This document shows positions 1 through 12,320 of a stretch of DNA of 64,000 nt, piece by piece. Made by a program: the position numbers and the translations under genes. A model generated the notes under the pieces. It was not told the DNA's origin and did no database searches. It was given only the letters and a program-made list of their open reading frames with translations. Source of the DNA: Jacaranda mimosifolia (lineage: Eukaryota > Streptophyta > Magnoliopsida > Lamiales > Bignoniaceae); contig CM032133.1 in assembly GCA_018894105.1 (NCBI GenBank), positions 12,662,501 to 12,726,500 on the forward strand, read 5' to 3'. Each line of letters begins with the position of its first letter. The first letter of the stretch is position 1.

Positions 1-739
1 ACTACTGGTTCAAAAGCTACCTAGAGTCTCTCATTTTCTGCACCAAAAGCTAACCCAGATACTTACTCAACTACTGCCTCCTGAGCAATGACTAACCTCC
101 TTCATACCTTCTTTGAATACCTCAACTGACGGTTGAACCGCTGCCTCCTGTGCATACTCAGTTGTTGGCTCAACTATGGCCTCATGTACATGCTCAACTG
201 CTAGCTCATTGGCAGGCTCATATACTATCTCATTTTCTATAGGTTCATTTGCTTTCTCATTTCCTCCAAGCTCATGTCCTTACTCATTTCCTACAGGCTC
301 ACGTCTTTGCTCATTTCCTGAAAACTCATTTCCTACAAGCTCTTGTACTGGCTCATATGGAACTATCGTGGCCTCATCATGCCTTAAAGCTCTTGAATGT
401 CTATCACAACCATTAGGGGGACACAACCTCCACATAGATCACAACAGGTATCGTTACACCTTCATAATATGCAACCATGTCTGCAATTGCCATAGTTAGG
501 TTCAAACTAATCTTTCTCAACCTTATGTCAAGTGGATAGCCAAGCACACAATAGTAGAACATGACACTACAATTCTCTAATCTAATGATGCTTGTAAGCA
601 TGCCATACAACTTTACTATCCCAATGAAATCCAAATCAACTTTGCTAAAGACATGCTTCTCACCTTCCTTGTATTCAACTATGGGACTATATACAAACTC
701 CACACCCACCCACATATGTACCTTATGCAATAATGCCAT
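1..739 (-). pseudogene. Mutator-like (MULE) transposase gene, 5' remnant
   Basis: An open stretch on the minus strand (739 down to 413, 108 residues, ATG start) resembles the PB1-like N-terminal domain common at the start of plant Mutator-like transposases: a short beta-rich block, an acidic YKEGE-type segment followed by a hydrophobic VDLDFIGIV-type strand, and a closing IYVEV strand. Reading stops after VEVVSP. In another frame the sequence continues below 413 as an acidic linker rich in EPVGNE-like five- to eight-residue repeats, which are interrupted by stops near 275 and close to the window edge. Such acidic linkers usually lie between the PB1-like domain and the transposase domain. The transposase, zinc-finger and SWIM parts would lie to the left, outside the window. 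The frameshift and stops argue for a dead copy. Family assignment rests on domain resemblance only. Confidence 0.55.
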
Positions 740-1692
740 ATGTATTTAAATTTAAAGAAAATAATCAACAAATAATTCATCAAATATATCCACAAATCTT
801 TCAAAAAGTACATCTAGAAATAATTCAACGAATACATTAGCATCCTACTAGGCAATATTCACAATTTTTTATGGTCAAATCATTCTAAAGTTGCCAAAAC
901 TCAAGTAAACAACCAAGAATTAACAAACTAAAAAAAAATTAGAATAAATGAGCCTTGAATAGTATTCCACTTTTTGTCACTGGATGTGGAGAATCACTTC
1001 CGTTACTATATGAAGAAGGAGACCACCAACCTCCCACCCACCAATATTATATGGATATCAACTCCACATACACCTACATAGATGACAAAAGTCAACAAAG
1101 TGAAGAATCTTTTATCACACCCGAGAAGAATATCACAAATATATCAGTCTTTCGAGCATATATATGCAACCCAAGCTATATCCATTTGTCACTTCAAAAA
1201 ATAATAAATAAACAACAAGTCAACACATTATCCATATTTTTAGGTGTTACAAACACACACCTCATCCAACTTCGTTGTCAAAAGTTTCATTGACCTCTTG
1301 CCCTCTCCCATTCAAAAGCTTCATTAACCACCATCTCTCTCTCGTTCAGAAGCTTTGCAGAGAACCATCCTTTAGCAAATTGGAAATGCTTTTCTCATTT
1401 GTATTTAAGTTATACTCTGAAGGATGAAAAAGATTTTTAATCTATAGATGAGCTAGGGTTTCAAGCACGAAACCTTCAATCCTTCAGAAGATAAATTGAA
1501 GTTTTTTTTTAATTTTCAAATCGGGAAATTGGAAATTAGGAATGCAGTCAAAATAGAGATATATAGGGGCATTTTTGTTTGTACACTGTAAAATTCAACT
1601 CAAATTAAAAGGAGGCAGTGATCCACAATTTAAAAACATAAGGGGCCGTTTCAGTTTTTTTTTTATTACAGGTGGATAAACTGCCCATTTCA
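740..1692 (-). other. MULE leader and possible terminal inverted repeat
   Basis: Upstream of the transposase remnant on the minus strand there is no convincing gene. An AAACCCTAGC motif (telo-box-like, common in plant 5' leaders) lies on the minus strand near 1450-1462. Between about 1560 and 1692 are GGGGCATTTTTG- and GGGGCCGTTT-like segments, and read inward from about 1692 the strand begins GAAATGGGCAGTTTATCC, a style common at MULE termini. The other terminus is outside the window, so neither inverted repeat nor 9-bp target duplication can be confirmed. Short open frames here, for example 955-1293, look like chance. Confidence 0.25.
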
Positions 1693-3647
1693 TATTCCAC
1701 GAAGATAAAAAGATTTTAGTCTAGAATTAAAGTGAAATGATGACTTGTGATTTTGATGCAAATGGTGACCACGCTGTTGCCTTACAATGGCCAGTTTACA
1801 TTAGCCAATCTACGTTAGAAAAATTAATCAAGGACTTATAGGCATATAAGGTATCAAAATAAATGACAAATTTCAATCGATAAATTTGTGTTGACTAGAC
1901 GATTGAGACATGTGTTGCTATGAATGTTATAGAAAATATTTATAAAAAATTATAATTTTAAAATTTTTATTTTTGCATTAATATTTTTGAAAATAACTCT
2001 GGTTCGTGCAGTTAATATGGGACTAGCTTCAATTGATCTATATATATGCACACACACATACATACATATTCTTATAGTGTCACAAAAAGTAATAAATCTA
2101 TGCACCTAAAATTAATGTATGGTTGAAAATTCATTCAAATTTAGCGTGGTATAATATAATTTAGTATAGATAAAGTAAAATGATCTTCAATCTAAATAAT
2201 ATATGAAAGAAAATTTAAATTTTAATTTTATGCATGGTAAGTAAAAATATTTCATCTTCTACTATCTAAGTTCATTTTTCATGTTGAATTGATCTTTAAT
2301 TTATTTAAATCAAGTTAATGTCAAAGCGATTTTTAACATTTAGCTATTAAATTTTTTTATAGAAATCTATTAATGCATAAAATTTGATATGATGAAATAT
2401 AAATCACATTCATATGAAATATTGTTAGTCCTATTTATGTCAACAATTATATTATATTCAATGAAATTTTTGTTAATTTTATTATGTGTATTATCTATTA
2501 TATTTGATGCTGCTCGAAAGATAGCAGTATTAGTTTGTCTTCTCAAGAACGTGCACAGAATCATCTGCTCTTCTCTAGAGTTCTTCCATTCTGATAAAAT
2601 TTTGCTAATAAATTCTTATGTCCTATTTCTCTCCAAAACTTGTTATTTATAGATTTTAATTTTAATGAGTTTAGGCCCATTATGATTTTTTTTCTTGTCA
2701 TTTGGGCTCTCAGGCCCATTTACCTAATTATTTAATTCTTGGGTTAATTTATTATTTTTAATCAAATTATCAAAATGTCCTTAAGTCTAATTTTAGTCAC
2801 ATCAATATCTATAAAAAAACATATTAATATATTAAATATAGTTAAAATTAAATAAAATAAAATTTAAAATTTAAACAGCTGCACTGGGCTAAAAGTTAGT
2901 TATTTATAATTCTTAATCATGTCTTGACATGGTCAAACCAATAGAATTCAGAACAAATTTGTTAAAATTGAAGATTGACCTATCAAAGTATTTATGGACT
3001 CAAGTCCCATCCCATTCTGAACCTAACACCCGATGGTTTGAATCCAGAAGACTCATTTTAAAATTTCAGAATACTTTTTAAAAATATCTTCATACCTTTT
3101 TGATTAAATATGGAAAAAGTAATGACATCACTAAAGAACAAGTTTATTTGTAAATTTATACGGGCATGTTTAATTTTTTTAAATTTCAAATTCAATCATT
3201 CTTTTACTTTCACATGTATTAAAAATATAAATTATTTATTTTTATTTATCTTTTTGGTACTGTGTAATGCTCATCTTTTTAAATATACAGACATATATAT
3301 ATATATATGTAAGTGCATATATAATAAAGAAATAATATACACGTATAATATTTAAATAAGTTGGTTTTCAAATAGACAATTAGATTCAAGACTTATCCCA
3401 AAATTTGTTTATGGTCTCGAATTATCTCCAAGTGGAGCCCATTGCTATTGTTAAATGTTAGTGAGATCTAATTAGTTAAATTCTAAAAATATACCAAAAT
3501 GAGTTCAAGAAAGAAATCTCTCTCATATTTAAATAAGTTGGTTTTCAAATATGGACAGGAAATTTTTACAGAAGAAGAAAATTATGTTGAGCAATCTTTA
3601 CAATATGGACAGGAAATTTCCCATTTGATATGTACATATAATTTCTA
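1693..3647. other. AT-rich intergenic spacer, no gene seen
   Basis: No coding region or RNA gene could be recognised. The stretch is very AT-rich with short chance open frames on both strands. It contains a short (AT)n tract near 3292-3308 and the direct repeats listed separately. The part closest to 3647 should hold the 3' untranslated region and poly(A) site of the minus-strand CHX gene, but I could not place the site. Confidence 0.5.
3349..3619. repeat. Short direct repeats downstream of the CHX gene
   Basis: A 26-bp sequence beginning TATTTAAATAAGTTGG occurs at 3349-3374 and 3526-3551. A 17-bp sequence ATATGGACAGGAAATTT occurs at 3549-3565 and 3603-3619. They look like the trace of small local duplications in the 3' flank of the CHX gene. 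No function is implied. Confidence 0.7.
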
Positions 3648-6600
3648 TTAATCTCCATCTCCAGTCCTTGAATGTCTATACTGTTGTACAATTAAAACTG
3701 AACCACTAAGATCAAAATCTGAAGAAGCTAAAAAATCACCTAATTTACCAAGCTCAGGGCATTCTTCCCAATCACTCATACCATTTGTTAATGGGTGGCC
3801 TCTACCTCCCTTTCCAACTATGAACATTGAATACATTTCAGCAATGTCCCTTAAAGCAGATGCTGTTTCTCCACCATTCTCCACATGCTTCTCTACATAT
3901 CCTACTTGACCTGATGTTACGAACCTATAAATCATATCGGTAGGTCAGAGATAATGATGAAACGAGAAGAGTCTATATAATTCTATTTATTATACATATA
4001 TTCTGTTTGCTAAAATTTTAAATTTTGTCTTCCCATGAAAATAATAAAGTTGCTCTTCATATTTTGTAAAAAAAATTCTATCTTGCACCCCCCATAATTA
4101 AAATTCCTGAATCCATTAATGATCAGAAATAACAAACATACTTCCCTAAATCATTCAAAAACTTGTGAATGAGACATGAACCCATGACATACCTATTGAA
4201 GAAGTCAGTCAAGGCTATGTTGTCCGCGTCATTTTCCGACTCATGGTTTGATATTGCCATCAACACATCCTCTTCCTTGTGAGCAATATTGATCCCCATA
4301 TTTTCTCGTTTTTCTGACTTATGGAGGAACCTGATTACTGTGAGGTTTATGTGATGATGCATTCCGAGACGTTTACTAAGCCCTAATGCTTCACGATCAT
4401 CCGGTCCACCGAAAAACAACATAGCTACATGTTGTAACGATCCAGAACCAGAAGAAGAAGTGTGAGAGGTCCCAGCAGTGAGTCCGCGGTCAACAAGGAT
4501 TGCAACTGAGCACTTGGCATAGCGAAGGACTTTTTGATTCGTAGTCCTTATGCCTTCTTTTCCTCCACTTTCTAGTTTTCCATCAATTCTTTGATGCTTG
4601 TGGAAAGGTAGAATGATAATTGATGCTCTTGTGTCCTCAGAAAATTCACACACCTCAGCATACATATTTGCAAAAGGTGATACGACTTTAGCTTGATGAA
4701 TAATTACCCCTGTCTCAGCAGCGAAGATATCTACTGCTTCATTGATTTCCACCACATCGTTACCACCATAATTATCATCATCGCTCAGTTCATCTTCTTC
4801 TTTTTGATGGAACAATAAATTTGTTTTGGTTTTTTCTGGAAGCTCGATTAGGTGCATCAAGTAAGGAGTTATGGCAACATTTTCATACCCTTTACAAGTT
4901 GCAACAAGTCCTAGCATGGTTGCCACAGGGCGAGGACCATACACACAAGCCAGTAGTTTTAATTCACTCTCTGGAGATTGAAATTCAAAAGCTACATGCT
5001 TATAACCAAGGATATCACTTTCTCTTCTTACCATGAAGGCTATTAAAGGTCCCCATATCAAAGAATTGATTACAACTGCTGCCATCATTAAATTATAGAA
5101 TATTTGGCTAGACATGACCTGCACCAAACATTTTATGCTCTATTTAATTCAGCATCTTCTTAATTAATGTAATTATCAAATGAGCATCTTCTATAACAAT
5201 TTCTTTGATCCTTAGCATGAAAGTCACTATGTTTATAATATAAAACTAATTGATGCAACTTTTTTTCTCTAATAAATGAATGTAAGCAAATATAACAAAG
5301 TCGACTATGATAAATTGCAAATAAAGACACTTACTTTATTCTCCACGCCAATTGTCAGAGTAAGCAAGTCAACATGGCCTTTCAAGTTCATCAAGAAAGC
5401 AAGAAGAACCCCTTCATTCAATGGAATTTTTAGGTGAAAGCAAGCGGCTAGTGTCCCAGTTACTTTACCACCAATGCTCAGTAAGATAACAATTGCAACT
5501 ATCGCAAAGTTACGAAAACTGTTTATAAGAGTGACATCTGCCTTGAATCCACTGTACCCAAAGTATATGGGAAGTACAAAGTTGTGGACTGAATACGAAA
5601 GTTTGATCAAGAGAGTCCGACCTGTTTTGCCTCCTCTAGGAAACATTGCACCAATGAGGAAACTAGCAATTAAGCTACTGAATCCCATGGTTTCAAGAGA
5701 CATGGCAGCAACAAATAAGATTGCTAAGAGAACAAAAATTTCAGTGTTTTTGAGGTACTTTTGATTTCTATTCCGCCTATTCAGCCAATTAGCTACACGT
5801 CTGTTGGCAAGAATAACTGCTACGACAATGATGAAATACAGAATTCCCAACAAAACCCAGTTTGAGAAGTTGTATTCGTGCTTGTTTCTTGAAATTATAA
5901 TCAACAAAAACACAGCATATGCATCACCTATTAATGAGGAAGATATGGCCAACCTCCCAAGATCAGTGCTTGCAAACTTGAGATCATGTGCCAAGCGAGC
6001 CACAAAAGGAGAGGCTGTGTTGGATAAGATCACTGCTAGTGTTAAGGCCATCATGACTCCAGAACCATGTGCTCCCGTCTCTTCATATATGAAAGACGTA
6101 AGGGCTATGGCAAATACTGTACAAATAAAACTGCTTCCACAAGCAATAGTGCCTGCTACACGTAAGTTGCGCCTTAGATAGGGAAAATCTGTCTCAAGCC
6201 CAATGAGAAACATGATAATGATTCTAGCATATAATGCCATGGTTTCATAGTAGTCAGCAGAATTGTAAAAAAAGAACGTCTTTATACTGTCAATGTGTGA
6301 TAAACAAGATGGGCCTAGCACAAATCCTGCCTGCATTAAGAAAGCAAAAGGAAGATTTACAAGGACAAAAATGTGAAGTTAAACACAAAACCTAGAGTTA
6401 TTTAAACATAACAAGTTCTAATAACTAAATGTGCAAGGTAAGATTATTGAGAGAAAACGGATAAATGATGGCAAAGGCTGAATCAGAACAGTCTCTAAAC
6501 AATTAGTGGCTAGCTAGCTAGTCTTTAGGCTAAGTTTCGTTCCTTCACATTATACTTTTATTGTAAAACCAATACTATCAATCATCACCAATACATTTGT

Positions 6601-7257
6601 ATCAAACTTAATTCCTGATGTCATCAACCCAAACGATAACATATTTTCCTCACTTCGAACAAAAAACACTAATGCTTTTGTGCATACAACTTCGTATCCT
6701 ACTTCCTTTGTTCCAAATTTATGATCCCATATAAAAACAAGACTTCATTTTCTAAAATAAAAATTCTTTTCTCAAAATAGACAATAATAAAACCACAACA
6801 CAATTTCTATGGGAACATTCACAGAACTTTTACTTTCTCAAGTCACACCAAAAACAATGTAATTAAGTCACAAATAAGCACATAAAAATAGGACGAAGAG
6901 AGTTTTTTTTTTTTTTTTTTTTTTAACAATGCCTTTTCTTCTCCTTTCCATTTTTAAAATATAGGCAACAAATATTCTCTCAGGTTCATACAAACAAGAT
7001 TTTTTTTTTTTTTTCAAAAATTCTTATCAGAAGATATAGAACATGCAGTTATTCAAGAATGCAAGAGAACTAACAATACTTATGTGTTTTGATGACATAC
7101 GTACGAGAATTTGTGCGAGGGGTCCTGGTTGGCCAAAGGGCCTTAGCAGAAGTTGGAAGAAATGCGATATCACAAGCAGGCAGGAAACCTGTGTGCCCAT
7201 CGCAAGGATAGGATTGAAAACTTCTTCTCCATTGCCAAAGCAATCCCCATCATCCAT
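3648..7257 (-). CDS. CHX-type cation/H+ antiporter (CHX28-like), four exons
   Basis: Predicted monovalent cation/proton exchanger of the plant CHX branch of the CPA2 family, expected in an internal or plasma membrane. Exons on the minus strand are 7257-7105, 6330-5335, 5118-4193 and 3924-3648. Introns start GTACGT, GTAAGT and GTATGT and end in AG. The joined frame is open for 783 residues, normal for the family. The start ATG at 7257-7255 gives MDDGDCFGNG; a TTG five codons upstream is in frame but an unlikely start. Residues about 15-400 are strongly hydrophobic with CHX signatures: QPGPLAQILAG across the first splice (44-53), GLETD (95-99), a conserved Asp in IGDAYAV (Asp187), FLIGAMFPRGG, and NLKGHVDLL. 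The cytosolic tail carries PFHKHQ (554-559), LVDRGL (591-596) and GGPDDREALGLS (620-631). The usual Asn-Asp pair reads Gly-Asp here. CHX28 likeness is from memory of N-terminal motifs; transported ion unknown. Confidence 0.93.
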
Positions 7258-8713
7258 CGAACTGAAATTCAAATGTAATCAAAATGAATTGAATCAACAA
7301 AATTATTAAAAAAAACTGCGATTAAATGGTAGGCTGCATTTCTTCTTCTTTCTTTCCAGAAAATTTCTGTAACATTTTTCTCTTTGCTATATTTTCGCTG
7401 TATGTTTAGCTGTTGGAAATGATCATGGGTGAGAGGAAGACAAAGGGAAAGTTTTGCTTAATTTTTAATACTTTATTTATTGATGGAGGGCCGTGCTATA
7501 CGGATTAAAACAACTCATTTTCTTAAATAGATTTTGAGCTACATTTGGTTAATATCTTATAAATATTTTGTGGTAATTTCAAAATAAGATGTCCAGAGAC
7601 ATTGAAAACGTGTTTGGATCAGTAACTGATAGAATTTACTTTGAGTTTTTATTGTTCATTTAAATATGTGAAAATTAAATACATCCTTTATGGGAGAATA
7701 GAAATATAGATGTAAAAATATTTGAGTTAAAGAAAATGGTAAAATCTACAATAATCTACATAGTATAATCGTAGATGAATAATTCATAGGTTTTCTATTT
7801 GTATTTTAAAATATATTAAGGTTAATTCTAAAGGGTAAATAATTAATTTTAATTGATATTTTAGTATTTATTTTTACAAATCAAATTTGGCCAAGTATCA
7901 AAATGAAGTGTTACGCAATCAAATCAGTCTCATAGCTTAAAAATATCAAGCTAACCAAATTTTGGCACATGCTATATTTGAGTGAATAGACCCAATCAAG
8001 TTAAAGCAATATTTGGTATCATCTCTTAAATAACATAAATATTCAAGAGATAAACATGAAAAGGTTCAAGTCATTTGGGAGGTTCATGCTCAAACATTTA
8101 TAGGGTGATTGAGGCTCATTCAAACATACACACACAAGTACAAATACACATACAGACATACAAAGACATATACATTTAGAAGAGTACAAGCTCATGAATA
8201 AAGTCTAAAATTTAAGTTTTCAAATCTTTATCTCCGATTCAAGTCTCTAAAGTTTTAAGTCCAAGACTCGTGTTTTCAAATCATTAAGTTTCTGACCTGA
8301 TGAAATTCTTCTACCGAAAAGGTTTTATACCTCTTAAGGGTGTCAACTCAATAAGTCCCTTTAATTTTGATGTCAAATTTTAGTTTCAAGAAAAAATCCG
8401 TAGTGTTCTTTCATTAAGTCAAGAGAGACTATATCACATATCTAAAACCAAGTTTCAAGCTCTTGTATCATAAATTGAGAGAGAATAATCAAAGGATTAG
8501 TATTCTTCTTAGGAGATATTTTTCTCACAAGTTGTAAATTCTTGATTCCATTATATAAATTTCAATTTGTCTATGTGATTTTCTTTTTGTCTCCTCATTT
8601 ATTTTTTACAAACAATAAAATTTTGTGTGAACAATAATAACTCTACTTATAATTAAATATTATTAATTTGAAACTTTCCTTTTCATCTTTTGGTTGCACT
8701 TGCACAAATAAAT
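7258..8713. other. CHX upstream region and intergenic spacer
   Basis: This must contain the promoter and 5' leader of the minus-strand CHX gene, but no TATA box or start site could be fixed. Farther out, 7880-8690 is less AT-rich than the array, with a CA-rich tract at about 8128-8170. It shows no open frame or recognisable element ends; it may be an old repeat remnant. Nothing else is supported. Confidence 0.4.
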
Positions 8714-9100
8714 TACTACAAGAAACAGAGTATTTGTAATGGAATTTTACCAACAGAAAAATGTCGTTGCTATTTTCAAAGGAATACATATGAAATAGCA
8801 ACGGAACATAAATCGCAAAACTTTTTTAGACTTTCCAACAGAATAGCAACGGAATAGGAAAGGACTTGATACTCCGTTGCTATTTTGTCAGTATTATTGT
8901 GACAAAAAGATACCCCGTGGCTATTCCGGTTTTAATTGAAATGGAATAGCATCTGAACAAATTAAAGAATTAATACTTAATTTGAAAACTAATATATTCG
9001 TGGCTATTCTACTGCAAAATGAAATTGATAGAACTCCATTACTATCCTGTTGCTATTAACTACAGAATAGCAACAACATAATTTGAGATTTTTATTTTTA
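8714..9100 (+). mobile_element. CACTA-like transposon terminus with subterminal motif cluster
   Basis: The sequence TACTACAAGAAACAG at 8714 differs mainly in its first base from the CACTACAAGAAA start typical of plant CACTA (En/Spm) elements. The following 370 bp hold at least eight copies, in both orientations, of a motif close to GGAATAGCAACGG or its complement CCGTTGCTATTCC, for example at 8765, 8794, 8841, 8873, 8915, 8942, 9045 and 9062. Dense short motifs in both orientations just inside the terminus are the hallmark of CACTA subterminal regions, where the element's own DNA-binding protein acts in known members. No transposase gene and no second terminus are seen in the window, so this is either a non-autonomous element or only one end. 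The 3-bp target duplication cannot be tested. Confidence 0.55.
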
Positions 9101-12100
9101 TTTTGAAATGTAATATTTTTATCACTATTTTGTTTCTAAATGTGATGAATAAATTTTGGTTGCTATTCTGTATCTAAAAACTTATGGTAAAATCAATGAA
9201 GTTATATTTTAATAACAAGCTAAATGATTGATTTAAATATATTTTCATTCTTACTCCATTGCTAGGTATAACAATAACAATGAAATATACATAAAAATCT
9301 TGTACATATCAAAATTTATTAATTTTATTGACAAAAAATAAATTCCATTAATTACGTTCTTAAATGAGTTACTTAAGTAATTAATTTGGTGAACTTTAGT
9401 ATCACTTGCTCTTTGTTAACAAATTAATTCTAATTATAAATAGTGCATCAATCACGTTGATGTTTCTTATAAAATCCAGGACTTGTATATTGCTTCTATT
9501 AGACTTATATAACCAAAAAAAAAAAAAATTGGTCAAAATTTTTAATTCATTTTTATAGTTTTTTCTTCAATTAGAAAAATGGCTCATTATCATTTTATTT
9601 TCAAATTGTATCTAATTTCATTATATTTCATAATATAGAGAGTTTTGTTAATAGAGCATTATGATATTTTGTAGGATGAAAATTTGATTAATTGAATTCT
9701 CATAGTACCAATCGGTCTCTCAATTTTGTGTAACTTTTAATGTATGCACTAGATATCATACTTCTTTTTTATTTCCTTTTCGCTTCATCGATACAATTAT
9801 TTTTGACTTTCTTAAATTAACAAAATACAATTATTATGAAAGATAAAAATGGCAATGAGTTATGTCTTATTAAAAAAAATAATTAATGTAAGTATCTTTT
9901 CATTGCTATTCTGTTACTACTATGTTGCTAGCTTCAAATAACGATAGAATAGCAACAAAAAAGTCTAATGATATCAAAATTGATTAATTTTATAGACAAT
10001 AAATTAAAGTCCAATTAAAATATTCTTAAATAAATTACTTAAGCGTAAATATAGTGAAACTTAGTTCTATTTAATAAGATGTTAACATATTAATTGTGAT
10101 TATTATTTAACTAAATAATTGTAAATGACAAATATAGAAAAAAAATATAATACGGAGTTGACAAGTACTCATAAATTCTACTATAGTTAATTTGAAAAAT
10201 ATATGCATTATTTTTAACTTGCTTGTAAAAAGTCAATACCTAATTACTCTACTTCAATTTATCCTAAATAACTTTTAAGCTAAATTTTTGTAAGTGAATT
10301 TTACAATTTTTCTTCCTTTAAGTAGAAAAGTGACTCATTGGTTTCATTAAATTCAATTTGCAATTAACTTTGTTAGATTTGTATAGCATGTGGAGTTATT
10401 TGTTTGATCATAATGATATTTCAAGGATGAAAAGGTGATTGGGTACTGATATAACCGTTATTTTATATTGTGTGATTTTCAATATCTATACAAGATTTGA
10501 TACTTCTTCTTCTTGTTTTTTTTCCCCCTCTCTTCTACAATTGTTTTTGACTTTTTACATTGATAAAATAGTTTTATTATGAAAGAGAGTATGAAAATGA
10601 AGTTACGTTTTAATAATTGACAAAATAATTAATTTAAATATCTTTTCATTGCAACTCTATTGCTATTCCATTGCTAGATATAATGATTACAATGGAATAG
10701 CACGGGAATAATAACTGAAATTTTTATAATATAAGAATTAATTAGTTTTAACTATAATAAATTAAAATCCAATTAATATATTCTTCAAAAAATTACTCAA
10801 TTATTAATTAAATTGGAAAAATTTAGCTTTATTTAATTCTTCATTAACAAATAAATTATGATTATTTTTTTACAAAATAGTTGTAAATAACAAATGTTGG
10901 AACATATAACATATTGTGAAGTTAATAAGTACTCATGATTCAACTATAGTTAATTTTAAAAATATATGCATCACATCTGACTTTTTTTTTTTTTAAATAA
11001 AGAGTTGATATCTAATTGCTCTAATTTAATTCATCTTAAATATTTTTTTAACTAATATTTTTCCATTTTTTTTATAAATGTATCCTTTAGTAAAAAAATT
11101 ATTCATTACTTTCTTCATTTTCAAATTGTAATCAATTTTGTTATATTTTTATAGCATACAGAGTTACACTTGTTGGAAAATAATGATATGTTTTAGTAAG
11201 GAAAGGTGACTGGGTAGTAGATTTGGTCAATTTTTGGATTTTGCTAGATTTAATACTTATTTTTCATTTCTTTTTAGTTCCTTCATACAATTATTTTTTA
11301 CTTTCTTAAATTGACCAAATATTATTATTAAGAAACATGAAATGACAATGAGTTATATTTTACTAACAAAACAATTAATTTAAATAACTTTTCGTTGCTA
11401 CTCTGTTTCAACTCTTTTGCTAGCCATAATAATAACATCAGAATAGTAGGAGAATAGCAACAAAAAAGTTTTAATATACCAAAATTGATTAATTTTAATG
11501 ACAATTAATCAAAGTCCAATCAATTATATTCTTAAATAAATTACTTAAGCAATAAATATTGTGAAACTTAGTTTTATTTAATAATTTTTTTAACAAATTA
11601 ATTGTGATTATTATTTCACTAATTAATAATTGTAAATGACAAATATAAATAAAATTATAATAAGAAATTAACAAGAACTCATGATTCGACTATAGTTAAT
11701 TTGAAATATATATGAGCTATTTTTAACTAATTTATAAAGAGTTGATACCAAATTACTCTAATTCAATATATCCTAAATAATTTTTAAATTAAATTTTTCT
11801 TAGTGACTTTTACAAATCTTTTCCTTTAAGTAGGAAAATGACTCATTGGTTTCATTATTTTAAAATTGTAACTAATTATATTTGATTTGTATAGTATATG
11901 GAGTTATGTGTTTAATCATAATAATATTTTAAGGATGAAAAGGTGATTGGGTACTGATGTAATCGATTTTTTTGATATGTGCAATTTTCAGTATATCCAT
12001 AATAAATTTGATACTTCTTCGTCTTCTTCTTTCTCTTTTCTCTCTTCTACAATTATTTTTGGTTTTTTGACTTTCATAGAATAATAATACCATGAAGAGA

Positions 12101-12320
12101 GTATAACAATGAAGTTATGTTTTAATAATTAATTAAATATTTTTTTGTTGATACTCTATTGCTATTCCATTGCTGGCTAGAATGATAACAATGGAATAGC
12201 AAAGGAATAACAATTGAAAATTTTATAATATAAGAATTGATTAGTTTTAGCTACAATAAATTAAAATCCAATTAATATATTCTTCAAAAAATTACTTAAG
12301 TAATTAATTTGGGGAGATTT
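9101..12320. repeat. Tandem array segment 1, diverged edge monomers
   Basis: First part of the long array. Monomer cores (TTGCTA...AGCAA-type) lie near 9252, 9900, 10655, 11391 and 12148, spaced about 650-760 bp. Each is followed by an AT-rich block with recurring landmarks: AAATCCAATTAAT-like sequence, ATTACTTAAGTAATTAAT, GAAACTTAGTTCTATTTAAT, and TACTCATGATTCAACT. These copies differ more from one another than those farther right, as expected at an array margin. The segment ends at the 5-bp target site GATTT (12316-12320) of the next insertion. Confidence 0.8.

Noticed and set aside
955..1293. 112-codon open frame on the plus strand
   Set aside because: No recognisable domain, AT-rich composition like its surroundings, and it lies on the opposite strand to the MULE relic leader.
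5474..6181. Plus-strand open frames of 96 and 125 codons
   Set aside because: Antisense shadows of CHX exon 2.
7880..8690. Possible old LTR or pararetrovirus-like leader in the CHX upstream spacer
   Set aside because: Composition and a late TATATAAA-like string are suggestive, but no terminus, target duplication, primer site or protein motif was found.
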